A stretch of DNA of 64,000 bases from JAUHWL01 sp964416385 (GTDB taxonomy: Bacteria > Bacteroidota > Bacteroidia > Flavobacteriales > Schleiferiaceae), in assembly GCA_964416385.1 (NCBI GenBank), contig CAYQDW010000003.1:1-64000 (forward strand), given 5' to 3'. Under the pieces are notes generated by a model. It was not told where the DNA came from, did no database searches, and saw only the letters and a list, made by a program, of their open reading frames with translations. A program made the position numbers and the translations under genes. Below are positions 43,201 through 52,400 of this stretch, in pieces. Position 1 is the stretch's first letter; each line of letters starts with the position of its first letter.

Positions 43201-45796
43201 TGTTATTGAATATGGGCCGCAAGGTTTTGCTCAAGGTACAGGTGGTGGACTATTAGATACTGTTTCTGGATCACCAGCCGTGATTTCTGGCTTAATACCG
43301 GTAACATGTTATGACGTTTATGTTATGGCAATGTGTGGCCCTAATGGCACAAGTTCATGGGCTGGACCAATTAGTTTCTGTACACTGGTTTCTTGCCCAG
43401 CACCAACCAATATAAATGCTGGAGCTGTTTCAACCACATCGGCTACAATTAGCTGGACTACAGGTAGTGCAAGTAATTGGAATTATGTTGTTGGGCCATT
43501 TGGTACAACACCCGGTACGGGCACCGTTATGCAAACCACGAGCAACCCGCTCAACTTGACAGGTTTAACTCCGGCAACGGCATATGTATTCTGGGTTCAA
43601 GATAGTTGTGGACCTGGAGATGTAAGTACATGGTCAGGCCCCTATAACTTCTCTACACTTTGCAACACATTTAGCCTTAATTACTCTGAAGATTTTACAA
43701 CTTGGTCAGCGCCTAACCCACCAACTTGTTGGGACAACCAAGGAGGAACTAATCAGGCATTATTATACAGTGCAGGAGCAAATCAAATGGCACGATTTAA
43801 TTTCTGGAGCTGGTTACCACCTGCCAATGCCGTATTAACTTCGCCTGCAATTAACATTTCTCAAAAGGCCCGCCTCAAGTTTAGTTGGGCACGCCAAGGA
43901 AGTGGTTTTTATACTGACTCATTGGTAATTCTATCTAAGCCAACTACAGCTTCTACTTGGGATGTAGTAGCGGTTTGGAGTAATCCAGATTGCCAGTGTG
44001 GTGCTGGTACAACAACTCCGGGTACATTGGTAGATTCTATCTTGCCACTTGATACAAATTATGTTGGGCAGGATATTCAGATTCGTTTTGTAGGTATTAG
44101 TGATTGGGGTCCAGATTTCTTCCTTGACAATGTCATCGTAGAAGTTGATCCACAGTTTGCAAGTTGCCCTGCACCGCAAGGTTTAACGGCTTCAGGCATT
44201 ACTTCTACCGCTGCTAATTTAGCGTGGACGTCTACAGCTAGTAATAACCAAATTTCTTGGGGTCAAGGTAGCTTTGCTGCATCACAAGGTACGTTGGTAA
44301 CAACGGCAAACAACCCTTACCTACTCTCAGGTTTGTCAGGAAACACCACTTATTCTTACTACGTACGGGCGATTTGTAGCGCAACAGATACGAGTGTTTG
44401 GAATGGGCCATTCTCCTTTACAACAGCATGTGCTTCATACACGCTGCCGTTTAATGATAATTTGGATGGTACATCTTGGGTTCCAGATAACATTAACTTC
44501 TCTCCAACCTCAGATAACGTTGATCAGTGCTGGACACGCACACCTGCGGGTACTTCTTACAGCTGGAGAGTACGCTCTTTAGCTACTGGTTCAACAGGTA
44601 CAGGTCCTTCTAGCGATGTTTCTGGTACTGGAAATTATATCTACACAGAGTCATCATATGGCGCTACAGGTAACCAGGCTGAGATTATTTCACCAATCAT
44701 AAATATGGCTAATGCAGTTAATCCATACTTGCGGTTCTACTATCACTTCTACGGAACACAAATTAACCGCATGTATGTTGAGGGCTATAATGGTACATCA
44801 TGGACTATTTTAGACTCTATTGTTGGTCAACAACAAACCTCAGAAACAGCCCCTTGGCAAGACACCTTAGTTTCTTTAGCCAGTTACGCTGGTACAGCAA
44901 ACTTCCAGTTCCGTATGCGAGCGATTAGCGCAGGATGTTGTGCAGGTGATTTAGCGATTGATGAATTTAGTGTGTTTGATTCTAGTGCTGCGCCTTGTGC
45001 AACACCTACCAACTTTGCTGCAAGTAGCATTGCTTGTGACAATGTTGTATTAGACTGGAATTCTGCTAGCGGAACGATATTATCTGGCGTGGTATATGGC
45101 CCAGCAGGCTTTAATCCACTAACAGGTGGAACACAAATTGTGCCCGCCGTTGCGCCGCTTACCATTGGTAATTTAACAGCCTCTACGGCTTATGATGTTT
45201 ATTTGATAGATAGCTGTGCAGCAGGAACAAGTGCACCGCAAGTGTTGAATATTTCAACACCTAATGCGCCTGTGCCAACCATTAGCTACAGCACAAACCA
45301 AATAAGCACTACGGCTACCAGTGCAGATGTAGAGTTTGATGCTACAGGTTCATCAAATTATACCAGTGTTCTTTGGGATTTTGGCGGTGGAAACACTAAT
45401 CCTAATCCTGTTGCCACATACACGTATACCATGAACCAAACCTACTCGGTAACCCTTACCCTTACCAATGGCTGTGGTACTGTAGACAGTACGTTTGATG
45501 TAACCGTTACAGGCATAGGTATTAATGAGACTGCATTAGCAAAGTCGTTGAATATCTATCCTAATCCAACAAATGGTGCATTTACTGTACGTTTTGCACT
45601 AGAAAAGCGTGAAGCGGTTAACATAACTGTATTAGATCCTATTGGACGTATAATAGAGCGTAAGGATTTAGGAACGGTAGAAGGTGCTACAGAAATTGCT
45701 TTTGACTTAAGTGATGAAGCAAGTGGCGTTTACATGGTACAAATCACAACAGATTCTGGCGTGATTACCAAGCGTATTACCGTTAGAAATAAGTAA
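40259..45796 (+). CDS. Giant T9SS type A surface protein (GEVED, fibronectin III and jelly-roll repeats, PKD)
   Basis: 1845 residues. Signal peptide to about residue 22 (SSYAQ). GEVED domain about 80-180 (KVWIDWNQDGDF). Then alternating fibronectin III modules (starting near 188, 440, 700, 955, 1047, 1303 and 1581; they share the IEYGPxGFxxGTG and YDVYV strands) and MAM/jelly-roll-like modules (285-440, 541-700, 797-955, 1141-1300, 1395-1580). A PKD domain covers about 1673-1752 (VLWDFGGGNTNPNPVATYTY). The type A sorting domain is the last about 85 residues (LNIYPNPTNGAFTV ... KRITVRNK). Modules 285-440 and 797-955 are nearly identical in blocks. Likely adhesin; no catalytic motif seen. Confidence 0.92.
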   Translation: MHKLLRGTVVLLLVALSTSSYAQTYCSAGPSSTFDSEITNVVLSGDNYSISNLATCPGVGGVQNFTTTDSADLSVGTSYTLNVTFSTCGGVYTSYGKVWIDWNQDGDFVDAGEDMGSWGPGSPAPAGTSTFNANFSITVPTTATLGATRMRVMQHEGGSPAATTPCATFTWGAVEDYKIVVTNTPPPCPIPGAVTSLPAATTADISWISTGAAFDIEYGPIGFTVGTGTSTTSTTNTVTLTGLTPNSGYDVYVRNNCTVAGNGISGWSVVHTFYTSCVAQNMPVTENFTNWPPNCYTLTNTGSWDWDQDPAGHARARFWSFSSGAATMASNAIIINQPAQVKFKWAHQYQSNYPDDRVLLRVRLQSSAQWDTLVDLVGPTFNSPNAGTTTPPPANDFISELIYLDSATYVGQTVVFEFVGITDFGPHAYIDDFIVEAVPACPEPTQISSSNITSSSAQINWSTAGGSSFVIEYGPVGFTQGTGNLDTVTTNSALLTGLAANSDYDVYVLNDCSGAGNGLSVWAGPHTFRTLCNAFAEGYFENFDGLATTTKEPCWYDFSVGGGHNVYAYLTPTWSNVQAYSSPNVYYWYNSGAATSYVVTPELMGIDGDTSQIRFRMTNNYWNAATPINVWVGTMSDRADASTIVWIDTLNPAQYTWNEYTIPLTNVPTGHKFVVFGRNNTPSFSEVDIDDFYFEGIPACPPPLSATANASSATSIIVNWPGATGGIYNIEYGPTGFVQGTGPVIYGVTSPDTITGLFANSCYDIYIQRDCGTGSISPWFGPINVCTPCIAASMPYSEDFNNWPPSCFQFTKTGSWDWDQDAAGHARARFWSFSSGKASMTSGPVNITQKAQVKFKWAHQYQSFYPDDRVILLSRTLGSSQWDTLIDLVGPNFDSPNSAPTSPPPAADFIPELIYLDSATYVGQIAEFRFDAITDFGPHAYVDDFVVEAVPQCPEPTQVTISAIQGFQATVNWLAAGGSQFVIEYGPQGFAQGTGGGLLDTVSGSPAVISGLIPVTCYDVYVMAMCGPNGTSSWAGPISFCTLVSCPAPTNINAGAVSTTSATISWTTGSASNWNYVVGPFGTTPGTGTVMQTTSNPLNLTGLTPATAYVFWVQDSCGPGDVSTWSGPYNFSTLCNTFSLNYSEDFTTWSAPNPPTCWDNQGGTNQALLYSAGANQMARFNFWSWLPPANAVLTSPAINISQKARLKFSWARQGSGFYTDSLVILSKPTTASTWDVVAVWSNPDCQCGAGTTTPGTLVDSILPLDTNYVGQDIQIRFVGISDWGPDFFLDNVIVEVDPQFASCPAPQGLTASGITSTAANLAWTSTASNNQISWGQGSFAASQGTLVTTANNPYLLSGLSGNTTYSYYVRAICSATDTSVWNGPFSFTTACASYTLPFNDNLDGTSWVPDNINFSPTSDNVDQCWTRTPAGTSYSWRVRSLATGSTGTGPSSDVSGTGNYIYTESSYGATGNQAEIISPIINMANAVNPYLRFYYHFYGTQINRMYVEGYNGTSWTILDSIVGQQQTSETAPWQDTLVSLASYAGTANFQFRMRAISAGCCAGDLAIDEFSVFDSSAAPCATPTNFAASSIACDNVVLDWNSASGTILSGVVYGPAGFNPLTGGTQIVPAVAPLTIGNLTASTAYDVYLIDSCAAGTSAPQVLNISTPNAPVPTISYSTNQISTTATSADVEFDATGSSNYTSVLWDFGGGNTNPNPVATYTYTMNQTYSVTLTLTNGCGTVDSTFDVTVTGIGINETALAKSLNIYPNPTNGAFTVRFALEKREAVNITVLDPIGRIIERKDLGTVEGATEIAFDLSDEASGVYMVQITTDSGVITKRITVRNK

Positions 45797-45818
45797 CTGA
45801 ATTAATAGTTCTTTAATT

Positions 45819-45853
45819 AAACCCTTCCCGAATTCGGGAAGGGTTTTTTATTT
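45819..45853. terminator. Bidirectional terminator between the adhesin and comF genes
   Basis: Perfect 12-bp stem AAACCCTTCCCG (45819-45830) with CGGGAAGGGTTT (45835-45846), AATT loop, T run on the plus strand. It ends two bases before the comF stop codon. Confidence 0.85.
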
Positions 45854-46549
45854 CGCATAAGCAAGTGTAGCAATACTTAAACGCACATTTCCTGCTTCTA
45901 GGGCGGTAATGCCACAACTCTCTAAGGTGGCGCCGGTAGTTAAGGTGTCATCAAGAATTAATACCCGTTTGTTTGCTAAGGCCTCTGCATTTACAAGTCT
46001 AAATATCCCACTCACATTATCCCAACGTTTAATCCTGCTGAGTTTGGTTTGCGAGCGGTTGGCTGTAGTACGTTCTATAGCATCATACGCAATCATACCT
46101 CCTCCAAGAGCCCTTTGTACACCTAGCGCAATGCTATGGCACTGGTTGTACCCTCGTGCCTTTTGTTTATCGGGGTGTAATGGTACAGGTAATAAAACAT
46201 CAGCACGGTAACCAGAACGCAAGAGTTCCGCCCCTAATAATTCGCCAAGATACATGCCAATATCCTCCCGATCTTGGTATTTCAGTGCGTGTAACAAACC
46301 TTGCGCAATGCCATTCTTAGTGAAATATAAAAGGCAATTAGCCGTTTCAAGAGGTAATCGTCCGGCAAAAACAGATTGAACTTCATTGTTTTGTGAATGA
46401 AAAAAAGGGTAGATGGGTAAATCTAATTGGCAGGTAATACACAACACCTTTTCTTGATGCAACATGCTGTTATTGCAACCCGGACAACTCCTTGGATAGA
46501 TGAGGTCTACAAATGCCTCTACGTATCTTTTTATGTGGGTTAAAAGCAT
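45848..46549 (-). CDS. comF: ComF family phosphoribosyltransferase-like protein
   Basis: A 233-residue protein of the ComF/GntX family, associated with DNA uptake in naturally competent bacteria. An N-terminal zinc-finger has Cys22-Cys25 and Cys37-Cys40 (SCPGCNN ... LCITC). The phosphoribosyltransferase domain ends with the PRPP loop VLILDDTLTTGATLESC. It stands alone, convergent with the adhesin gene and divergent from the coiled-coil protein gene. Whether the organism is competent is not shown here. Confidence 0.92.
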   Translation of the reverse strand: MLLTHIKRYVEAFVDLIYPRSCPGCNNSMLHQEKVLCITCQLDLPIYPFFHSQNNEVQSVFAGRLPLETANCLLYFTKNGIAQGLLHALKYQDREDIGMYLGELLGAELLRSGYRADVLLPVPLHPDKQKARGYNQCHSIALGVQRALGGGMIAYDAIERTTANRSQTKLSRIKRWDNVSGIFRLVNAEALANKRVLILDDTLTTGATLESCGITALEAGNVRLSIATLAYAK

Positions 46550-46605
46550 ATGTAGACTTTTGAATTACTTTTACACCTTCAAATTTTCAACTAAAATTTA
46601 GAAAA

Positions 46606-47487
46606 ATGGCAGAAACAGGTCAAAATAGAGTAAAGAACATAATCATAGCACTTTTAGTGTTGGCTGTAGTTATTGTTGGCTACTTGCTTACACGGTCTTC
46701 AGGCCAGGTTAAAGATCTTGAGGCAGAAAAGCAGAATTTAATACTTGAATTAGAGCAGATGCGTAGCGAGCTTGTTTTAGCAGAATCTGCTAACGACAGC
46801 ATGGCTGTTTACATAACTGCAGAGTCTGAACGCCTCAACGCAGTTATTTTGGAATTAAAGCAGGAAAAAGACTTTAACCAAAAGATGTATCAAGACTATA
46901 AAAGCAGAACAGCAAAGCTTAAGCGTCAAAATGATAAACTGATTGCCCAAGTTGATTCTGTAAATAAAGCTTACCAGGCATTGCAAATTGAAAAGCAAGA
47001 GGTTGAAGAAAATCTTGAAGCTGAAGAAAATAAAAACGCAGTGCTTACAGATGAAAATCGTGGATTAAAGAAGAACGTAGCTGTTGGTAGTATGCTTCAG
47101 TTAAGCAAGCTTAGTGCGGCAGCTTATCGTGTGCGCAGTAGCGGTAAAGAAAAAGAAACCAATAGCGCAGGTAGTGTAGATAGGATTAAAGCATGTTTTA
47201 CCGTTGCCAAAAACCTTCTCGCCACTAAAGGAGAACGCGTGGTTTATTTACGCATTAGCACCCCAGATTTAAAGGTTGTTGCGGCTCAAGGTGAAGAGGA
47301 GAACACCTTCACCTTTAATGGACAGCCTTTAATGTATAGCGCAAAACAGGCGCTATATTATGAGCAAGAAATTATTGAATCGTGTATTAATGTTGATAAG
47401 GCCTCGGGCTTTATTGCCGGAGAATACACCATTGAATTATTTACTGAGGGTTATAAATTGGGCGAGACCAAAGTAACCTTGAAGTAA
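46606..47487 (+). CDS. Membrane-anchored coiled-coil protein, unknown
   Basis: A 293-residue protein with one N-terminal membrane helix (about residues 10-28), a long heptad-rich coiled coil (about 35-150, rich in Glu/Lys/Gln) and a compact C-terminal beta-rich domain (about 165-293) containing IKACFTVAKNLLATKGERVVYLRI and FIAGEYTIELFTEGYK. The C-terminal domain should sit in the periplasm. I recognise the pattern as a conserved Bacteroidota protein without assigned role. It precedes the OmpA lipoprotein by 136 bases with a hairpin between. Confidence 0.8.
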   Translation: MAETGQNRVKNIIIALLVLAVVIVGYLLTRSSGQVKDLEAEKQNLILELEQMRSELVLAESANDSMAVYITAESERLNAVILELKQEKDFNQKMYQDYKSRTAKLKRQNDKLIAQVDSVNKAYQALQIEKQEVEENLEAEENKNAVLTDENRGLKKNVAVGSMLQLSKLSAAAYRVRSSGKEKETNSAGSVDRIKACFTVAKNLLATKGERVVYLRISTPDLKVVAAQGEEENTFTFNGQPLMYSAKQALYYEQEIIESCINVDKASGFIAGEYTIELFTEGYKLGETKVTLK

Positions 47488-47509
47488 GATTTCTAAAAAT
47501 ATTATTTTC

Positions 47510-47534
47510 AAAGGGGCGCACTAGCGCCCCTTTG
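47510..47534 (+). terminator. Hairpin after the coiled-coil gene
   Basis: Perfect 10-bp stem AAAGGGGCGC (47510-47519) with GCGCCCCTTT (47524-47533), ACTA loop. The following T run is short, so termination may be partial. Confidence 0.6.
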
Positions 47535-47598
47535 TGCTATTAACATGTACGCACCAATAACTCTGAAGTATTTCGGGCCTGTATCGCTTAATAGCGTG

Positions 47599-47606
47599 TA
47601 ATTTTG
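47599..47606 (+). promoter_or_regulatory. -7 promoter box of the OmpA-family gene
   Basis: Exact TAnnTTTG (TAATTTTG), 17 bases before ATG 47624. Confidence 0.5.
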
Positions 47607-47623
47607 TAACCAAACTAACACAC

Positions 47624-48559
47624 ATGAGAACTTTAACTTTTTTGCTACTTACTGTCGTTGCTCTAACATCATGTGTAAGCAGCAAAGTGCATAAAGATTT
47701 ACAGAGCCGCTTTGATTTACTTGATGCCGAAGCCACGGAGCTTCGCAAGGCAAATGGTGATTATACCATTCTTGAAAAAGAATTGAGAGATAAAATAGAT
47801 CGTTTAAGCGCTGAAATGTCGCGGTTAGAATCAGATACAAGTAAGCTTGGAGAAGAATCGCGCAGGCTTTGGGAAAAATATAAAAAGTTAAATCAACAGT
47901 ATGAATACGTTCTAGAGAATAATAGTTCTCTAATGTCTGCAAGCGCGAAAGAAAATAAGGAGTTAATGGACCAATTGGAGTTGCTTCAAAGTAAACTACA
48001 AGCAAAAGAAGACAGTTTATTGATTCGAGAAAAACGCGTGAACGAACTAGAAATGGCGCTAACGCGCAAAGATAGCGCCATGCATTATGTGCGATCTAAG
48101 CTTAGCGATGCATTACTTGGTTTTGAGGGCAAGGGCCTTTCAATTTACACCAAAAATGGTCAGGTGTATGTGAGCATGGAAAACAGCTTGTTATTTGCAA
48201 GCGGTAGCTATGCCGTAAGCAGTAGAGGGCAAGAGGCCTTGGGCAACATTGCTGGCGTGCTTGCAGATAATCCGGAAATAAACGTTTTGGTAGAAGGCCA
48301 TACCGATAATGACCCATATAGCGGTACAGGTTTAATAAAAGATAATTGGGATCTTTCTGTGATGCGGGCCACCGCTGTAGTGCGAATTTTAACGGCATCA
48401 GCTACCTTAAACAAAACCCAAATTACGGCTGCGGGTAGGGGCGAATATTTGCCACTTGCGCCAAACGATACACCAGAAAACAAGGCTAAAAACCGCAGGA
48501 CTGAAATAATTTTAACACCAGATTTAGGAGAAATCGCAGAACTGCTTGAAGCCAATTAA
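47624..48559 (+). CDS. OmpA-family lipoprotein with coiled coil
   Basis: A 311-residue outer-membrane lipoprotein. Lipobox VALTSC (Cys17). A long coiled coil (about residues 20-165) carries a C-terminal OmpA-like peptidoglycan-binding domain (about 180-300) with the motifs NVLVEGHTDNDPY, RATAVVRILT and NKAKNRRTEIILTP, whose Asp and Arg bind diaminopimelate. It probably tethers the outer membrane to peptidoglycan. Its stop codon overlaps the stop of the convergent glycosylase gene (TTAA). Confidence 0.9.
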   Translation: MRTLTFLLLTVVALTSCVSSKVHKDLQSRFDLLDAEATELRKANGDYTILEKELRDKIDRLSAEMSRLESDTSKLGEESRRLWEKYKKLNQQYEYVLENNSSLMSASAKENKELMDQLELLQSKLQAKEDSLLIREKRVNELEMALTRKDSAMHYVRSKLSDALLGFEGKGLSIYTKNGQVYVSMENSLLFASGSYAVSSRGQEALGNIAGVLADNPEINVLVEGHTDNDPYSGTGLIKDNWDLSVMRATAVVRILTASATLNKTQITAAGRGEYLPLAPNDTPENKAKNRRTEIILTPDLGEIAELLEAN

Positions 48560-49254
48560 GCCGACAGCTGTTGTAGATATTTATCTATAAAAACACTTTT
48601 TTGCTTGGCCCGATATTGCATAACAAAACGCGGGTGCTCTAGCGAAATAAGTTTTTTAGCAAACCCGTGCTGGTTGTTTAATTTATCTAAATAGGCGAAG
48701 TTTTTGCCTGTGCCCAACACATAGATTTTATCGCGCTCTAGCCCAAAATCAATTTGGGCTTTAAGACTTTGAACGATGAATGGTGTTATGGATTGCTCAA
48801 GATTTTTATCGTCATAATAGTTGATGTTTACCATGCCGTTTTTACCGGCGGTAACAAAGCCTAATGGACAAACTGACCCAATGTAGAACTTCTTATAAAA
48901 CGCTTCTGGGCCTCCAAAAGCATCTATTACTTCATAAACAAAAGCACTGCTAGGCTCGTGAGTTTTAAAAGAATCAAAAGCAATACCACATGCTTCGTTT
49001 AATCTTTTGGTATCTGTAAAAGGCAGTCCCGTACTGCCAGCACCAAGCCTGCCTGGGTTAATGCCGAGAATAAGTTTTCTTTCTAAATTATCTGCGTAAA
49101 ACTTTTTGTAAAAAGCTTCTACAATAGGCCAAATAACTTTTGCATGCGTACCCTTAAAGGGATTTAAAACTTCTATATTTCGTGGTAAGGCGGTATTAAT
49201 CTCTAATTGATGATTAAATGCAAGTATTTTTTCTGCAAAGTTCATAAGCCACAT
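48556..49254 (-). CDS. Uracil-DNA glycosylase superfamily protein (SMUG2/DUF4918 type)
   Basis: A 232-residue protein of the SMUG2-like branch of the uracil-DNA glycosylase superfamily. Motif 1 is GINPGRLGAGSTGLPF (residues 64-79), motif 2 is EHPRFVMQYR (206-215), the regions that form the uracil pocket and the DNA intercalation loop. Family members from Bacteroidota remove uracil from DNA. The residue usually acting as general base in motif 1 is Asn in GINPG. Start: ATG 49254, or three residues later at 49245. Confidence 0.82.
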   Translation of the reverse strand: MWLMNFAEKILAFNHQLEINTALPRNIEVLNPFKGTHAKVIWPIVEAFYKKFYADNLERKLILGINPGRLGAGSTGLPFTDTKRLNEACGIAFDSFKTHEPSSAFVYEVIDAFGGPEAFYKKFYIGSVCPLGFVTAGKNGMVNINYYDDKNLEQSITPFIVQSLKAQIDFGLERDKIYVLGTGKNFAYLDKLNNQHGFAKKLISLEHPRFVMQYRAKQKSVFIDKYLQQLSA

Positions 49255-49433
49255 TTAATGGATTTATATAATGCCAAGTGTCAACCAAGATACAAATCAG
49301 ACAAGGTTATAAAACGGGTATTTTTATTGAATATGTTGTGATTATAATGGTTCAATTTTGATATTTGACGAATAGTGCATGATTAAAAGAGAATCATCTT
49401 AAATTAACCCCATAAATTGTAACCTGCTACTTT

Positions 49434-52400
49434 ATGAAAAAAGTAATCTTCTTATCTGCTATGCTGGCCATGATTTCAACCTTTGGTCAGGATGCAATAA
49501 ATCCAGAGCACTTGGCAAAGATGACCTTTAGAAATATTGGTCCAGCGGGCATGAGTGGTCGCATTGCAAGTATAGATGTTGATCCAACAGATGACAATAG
49601 AATTTACGCAGGTGCGGCATCAGGTGGTTTATGGCGAAGTGAAAATGGCGGTCAAAGTTGGCAGTGCATATTCAATAATGAAGATGTGGCCAGTGTTGGC
49701 TGTGTAAAGATAGACCCATCAAACCCTGATATTATATGGGTAGGCACAGGCGAGGGCAACCCGCGCAACAGCCAAACCAGTGGCCGCGGTATTTATAAAA
49801 GTATTGATGGCGGCAAAACATGGAAGCTCATGGGCTTAACAGGCACCATGAATATTCATCGTGTAATTGTAGATCCACGCAATAGCGATGTGGTTTATGT
49901 GGCGGCCATTGGCGTTGCTTGGGGCGAAAGCGCAGAGCGGGGTGTCTTTAAAACAACCGATGGCGGCCAAACATGGTCTAAGATTCTTTTCGTTAATGAA
50001 AAAACCGGCGCAGCAGATTTGGTGATAGACCCCAAAAACCCTAACAAGTTGATAGCTGCCATGTGGGAATACCGCAGATGGCCTTGGTTTTTCACCTCAG
50101 GGGGAGCCGGCTCTGGCTTGTATGTTACTTATGATGGCGGTAAAAATTGGGAAAAACGCAACAGTAATGATGGTTTGCCCGAAGGTGAACTTGGCCGTAT
50201 AGGTGTGGCAATAGCCCCAAGCAGTCCGGATATCGTTTATGCGTTGGTTGAAAATAAAGCAAAAAATGCACTGTATCGCAGTAATGATGGCGGGCAAAAA
50301 TGGATGCGGGTTAGTGATGATGAAAATATTGGAAATCGACCATTCTACTATTCTGACATCTATGTTTCTCCAACAAATGCGAATACCATCTACTCATTAT
50401 GGACAATCTTAACGATGAGCGATGATGGCGGACGCTCATGGCGTTCTATTGCGCCATATAGTTCTGTACATCCAGATCACCATGCTTTTTGGGTAGGCAA
50501 AGACCCCAACTATCTAATAGAGGGCAATGATGGCGGATTAAATATTAGCCGAGATGGCGGAAATACGTGGAGGTTTGTTGAAAATCTACCATTGGCCCAG
50601 TATTATCACATACGTGTTGATAATGAGCTTCCATACAATGTTTATGGCGGAATGCAAGATAATGGCTCGTGGCGCGGCCCTGCCTATGTGTGGCATTCTG
50701 GGGGCATCCGCAATAGCGATTGGACTGAGTTATATTTTGGCGATGGCTTTGATGTGGTGCCAGACCCCTTAAATCCACGTTACGTTTATGCCCAAAGTCA
50801 AGAAGGCAATGTTGCTCGGGTTGATGTTCAAACTGGTTATGCCAAACTTATAAAACCAGTACATCCTAATGGAGAAACGTTAAGATTTAATTGGAATGCA
50901 GCCATTGCACAAGACCCTTTTGATGCAGCAACGGTGTACTTTGGTTCTCAATACGTGCATAAGTCAACAAACCAGGGAGACGCCTGGCAAATCATATCGC
51001 CAGATTTAACAACTAATAATCCAGAACATCAAAAGCAGCTTGAAAGTGGGGGGCTTACTTATGATGTTACTGGTGCCGAAAACTACACCACGATTATAAG
51101 CATTGTGCCCAGTAGCCGTAATAAAGGCGAATTATGGGTAGGTACTGATGACGGAAACATTTATCTCACCAAAGATGATGGTGCAAACTGGACTAACCTT
51201 TCTGCTAAAATAAAAGGCATGCCGCAGGGCGCATGGGTAGCACATATTCATGTGTCTAATCACACAGATGGTGAGGCTTTTATTATTGTGAATGATTACC
51301 GTAGAAATAATTGGAAACCCTATTTATATCATACTACAGATTATGGTAAATCATTTAAATCTCTAGTAACGCCAGAGCAAGTGCAAGGGTACACCATGAG
51401 CGTGATTCAAGACCCAGAAGAAGAAAATTTGTTGTTTTTAGGAACTGAGCTAGGTTTATATTACAGCTTAGATAAAGGGGCCACATGGGTTAAATGGGGA
51501 AAAGATTTCCCAACGGTACAAGTTGCAGATTTAGCCATACAGCCCCGTGATGGCGATTTAGTGGTAGGTACTTTTGGAAGGGCTGCTTGGGTGCTAGACG
51601 ATATCAGACCATTGCGAAGTTTGGCACAAAACAAAGCGGCCATTTTAAAGCAGCCGATTACGTGTTTTAACGCACCAGATGCTTACCTCGCAGAATGGAA
51701 GCAAGCAGATGGTACCCGTTTTGCGGCAGATGCGATGTATCAAGGTGATAATCGTACCAGTGCTGGAAGAATTTCTTTTTGGCTTAATAAGCAAAGCTCA
51801 GATACGGCTTTTAAAAAGGCAGATAAAGTAAAGGTTGATGTATATGATGCAAACAACGTTTTGATACGCACTTGGAAACAGACCTATAATGAGGGCCTAA
51901 ATCGTATTACTTGGGATTTACGCGAAAAGGGTGTGCGCTGGCCAAGTATGCGTGAACCTTCAAAGCGATTTGAAGAAAATGACCCACCTGGCGTAAGTGT
52001 ACTTCCAGGAGATTATAAAATTGCAATAAGCTATGGCCCTGCCACAGATACTACCTATATAAAAGTATATGCAGATCCACGAATCCCTATTTCAATGGCT
52101 GATTTAGAAGCCAACCAAGCTTTTATGCGAGGCTTACAAAACCAGGTTGAAGCCATTAACAAGGTGGCAAGTCAACTAAGGGATGTGAAAAAGACGATTG
52201 ATTTATTAAGTGCGCAGCTAGACACAAAAGAAGGTGATGAATGGAAAGAAGCCAAAGAAAAAATAAAGGCCATGAAGGATTCTCTAGCACAAGTGCAGCT
52301 TGCAATTTTCGGGAAGGAAGATGTTAAAGGTTACTATGAACAACCTAACACCTGGATGAGTAAATACGGTAATACACGGTATGCAACTGGTAGCAATCTT

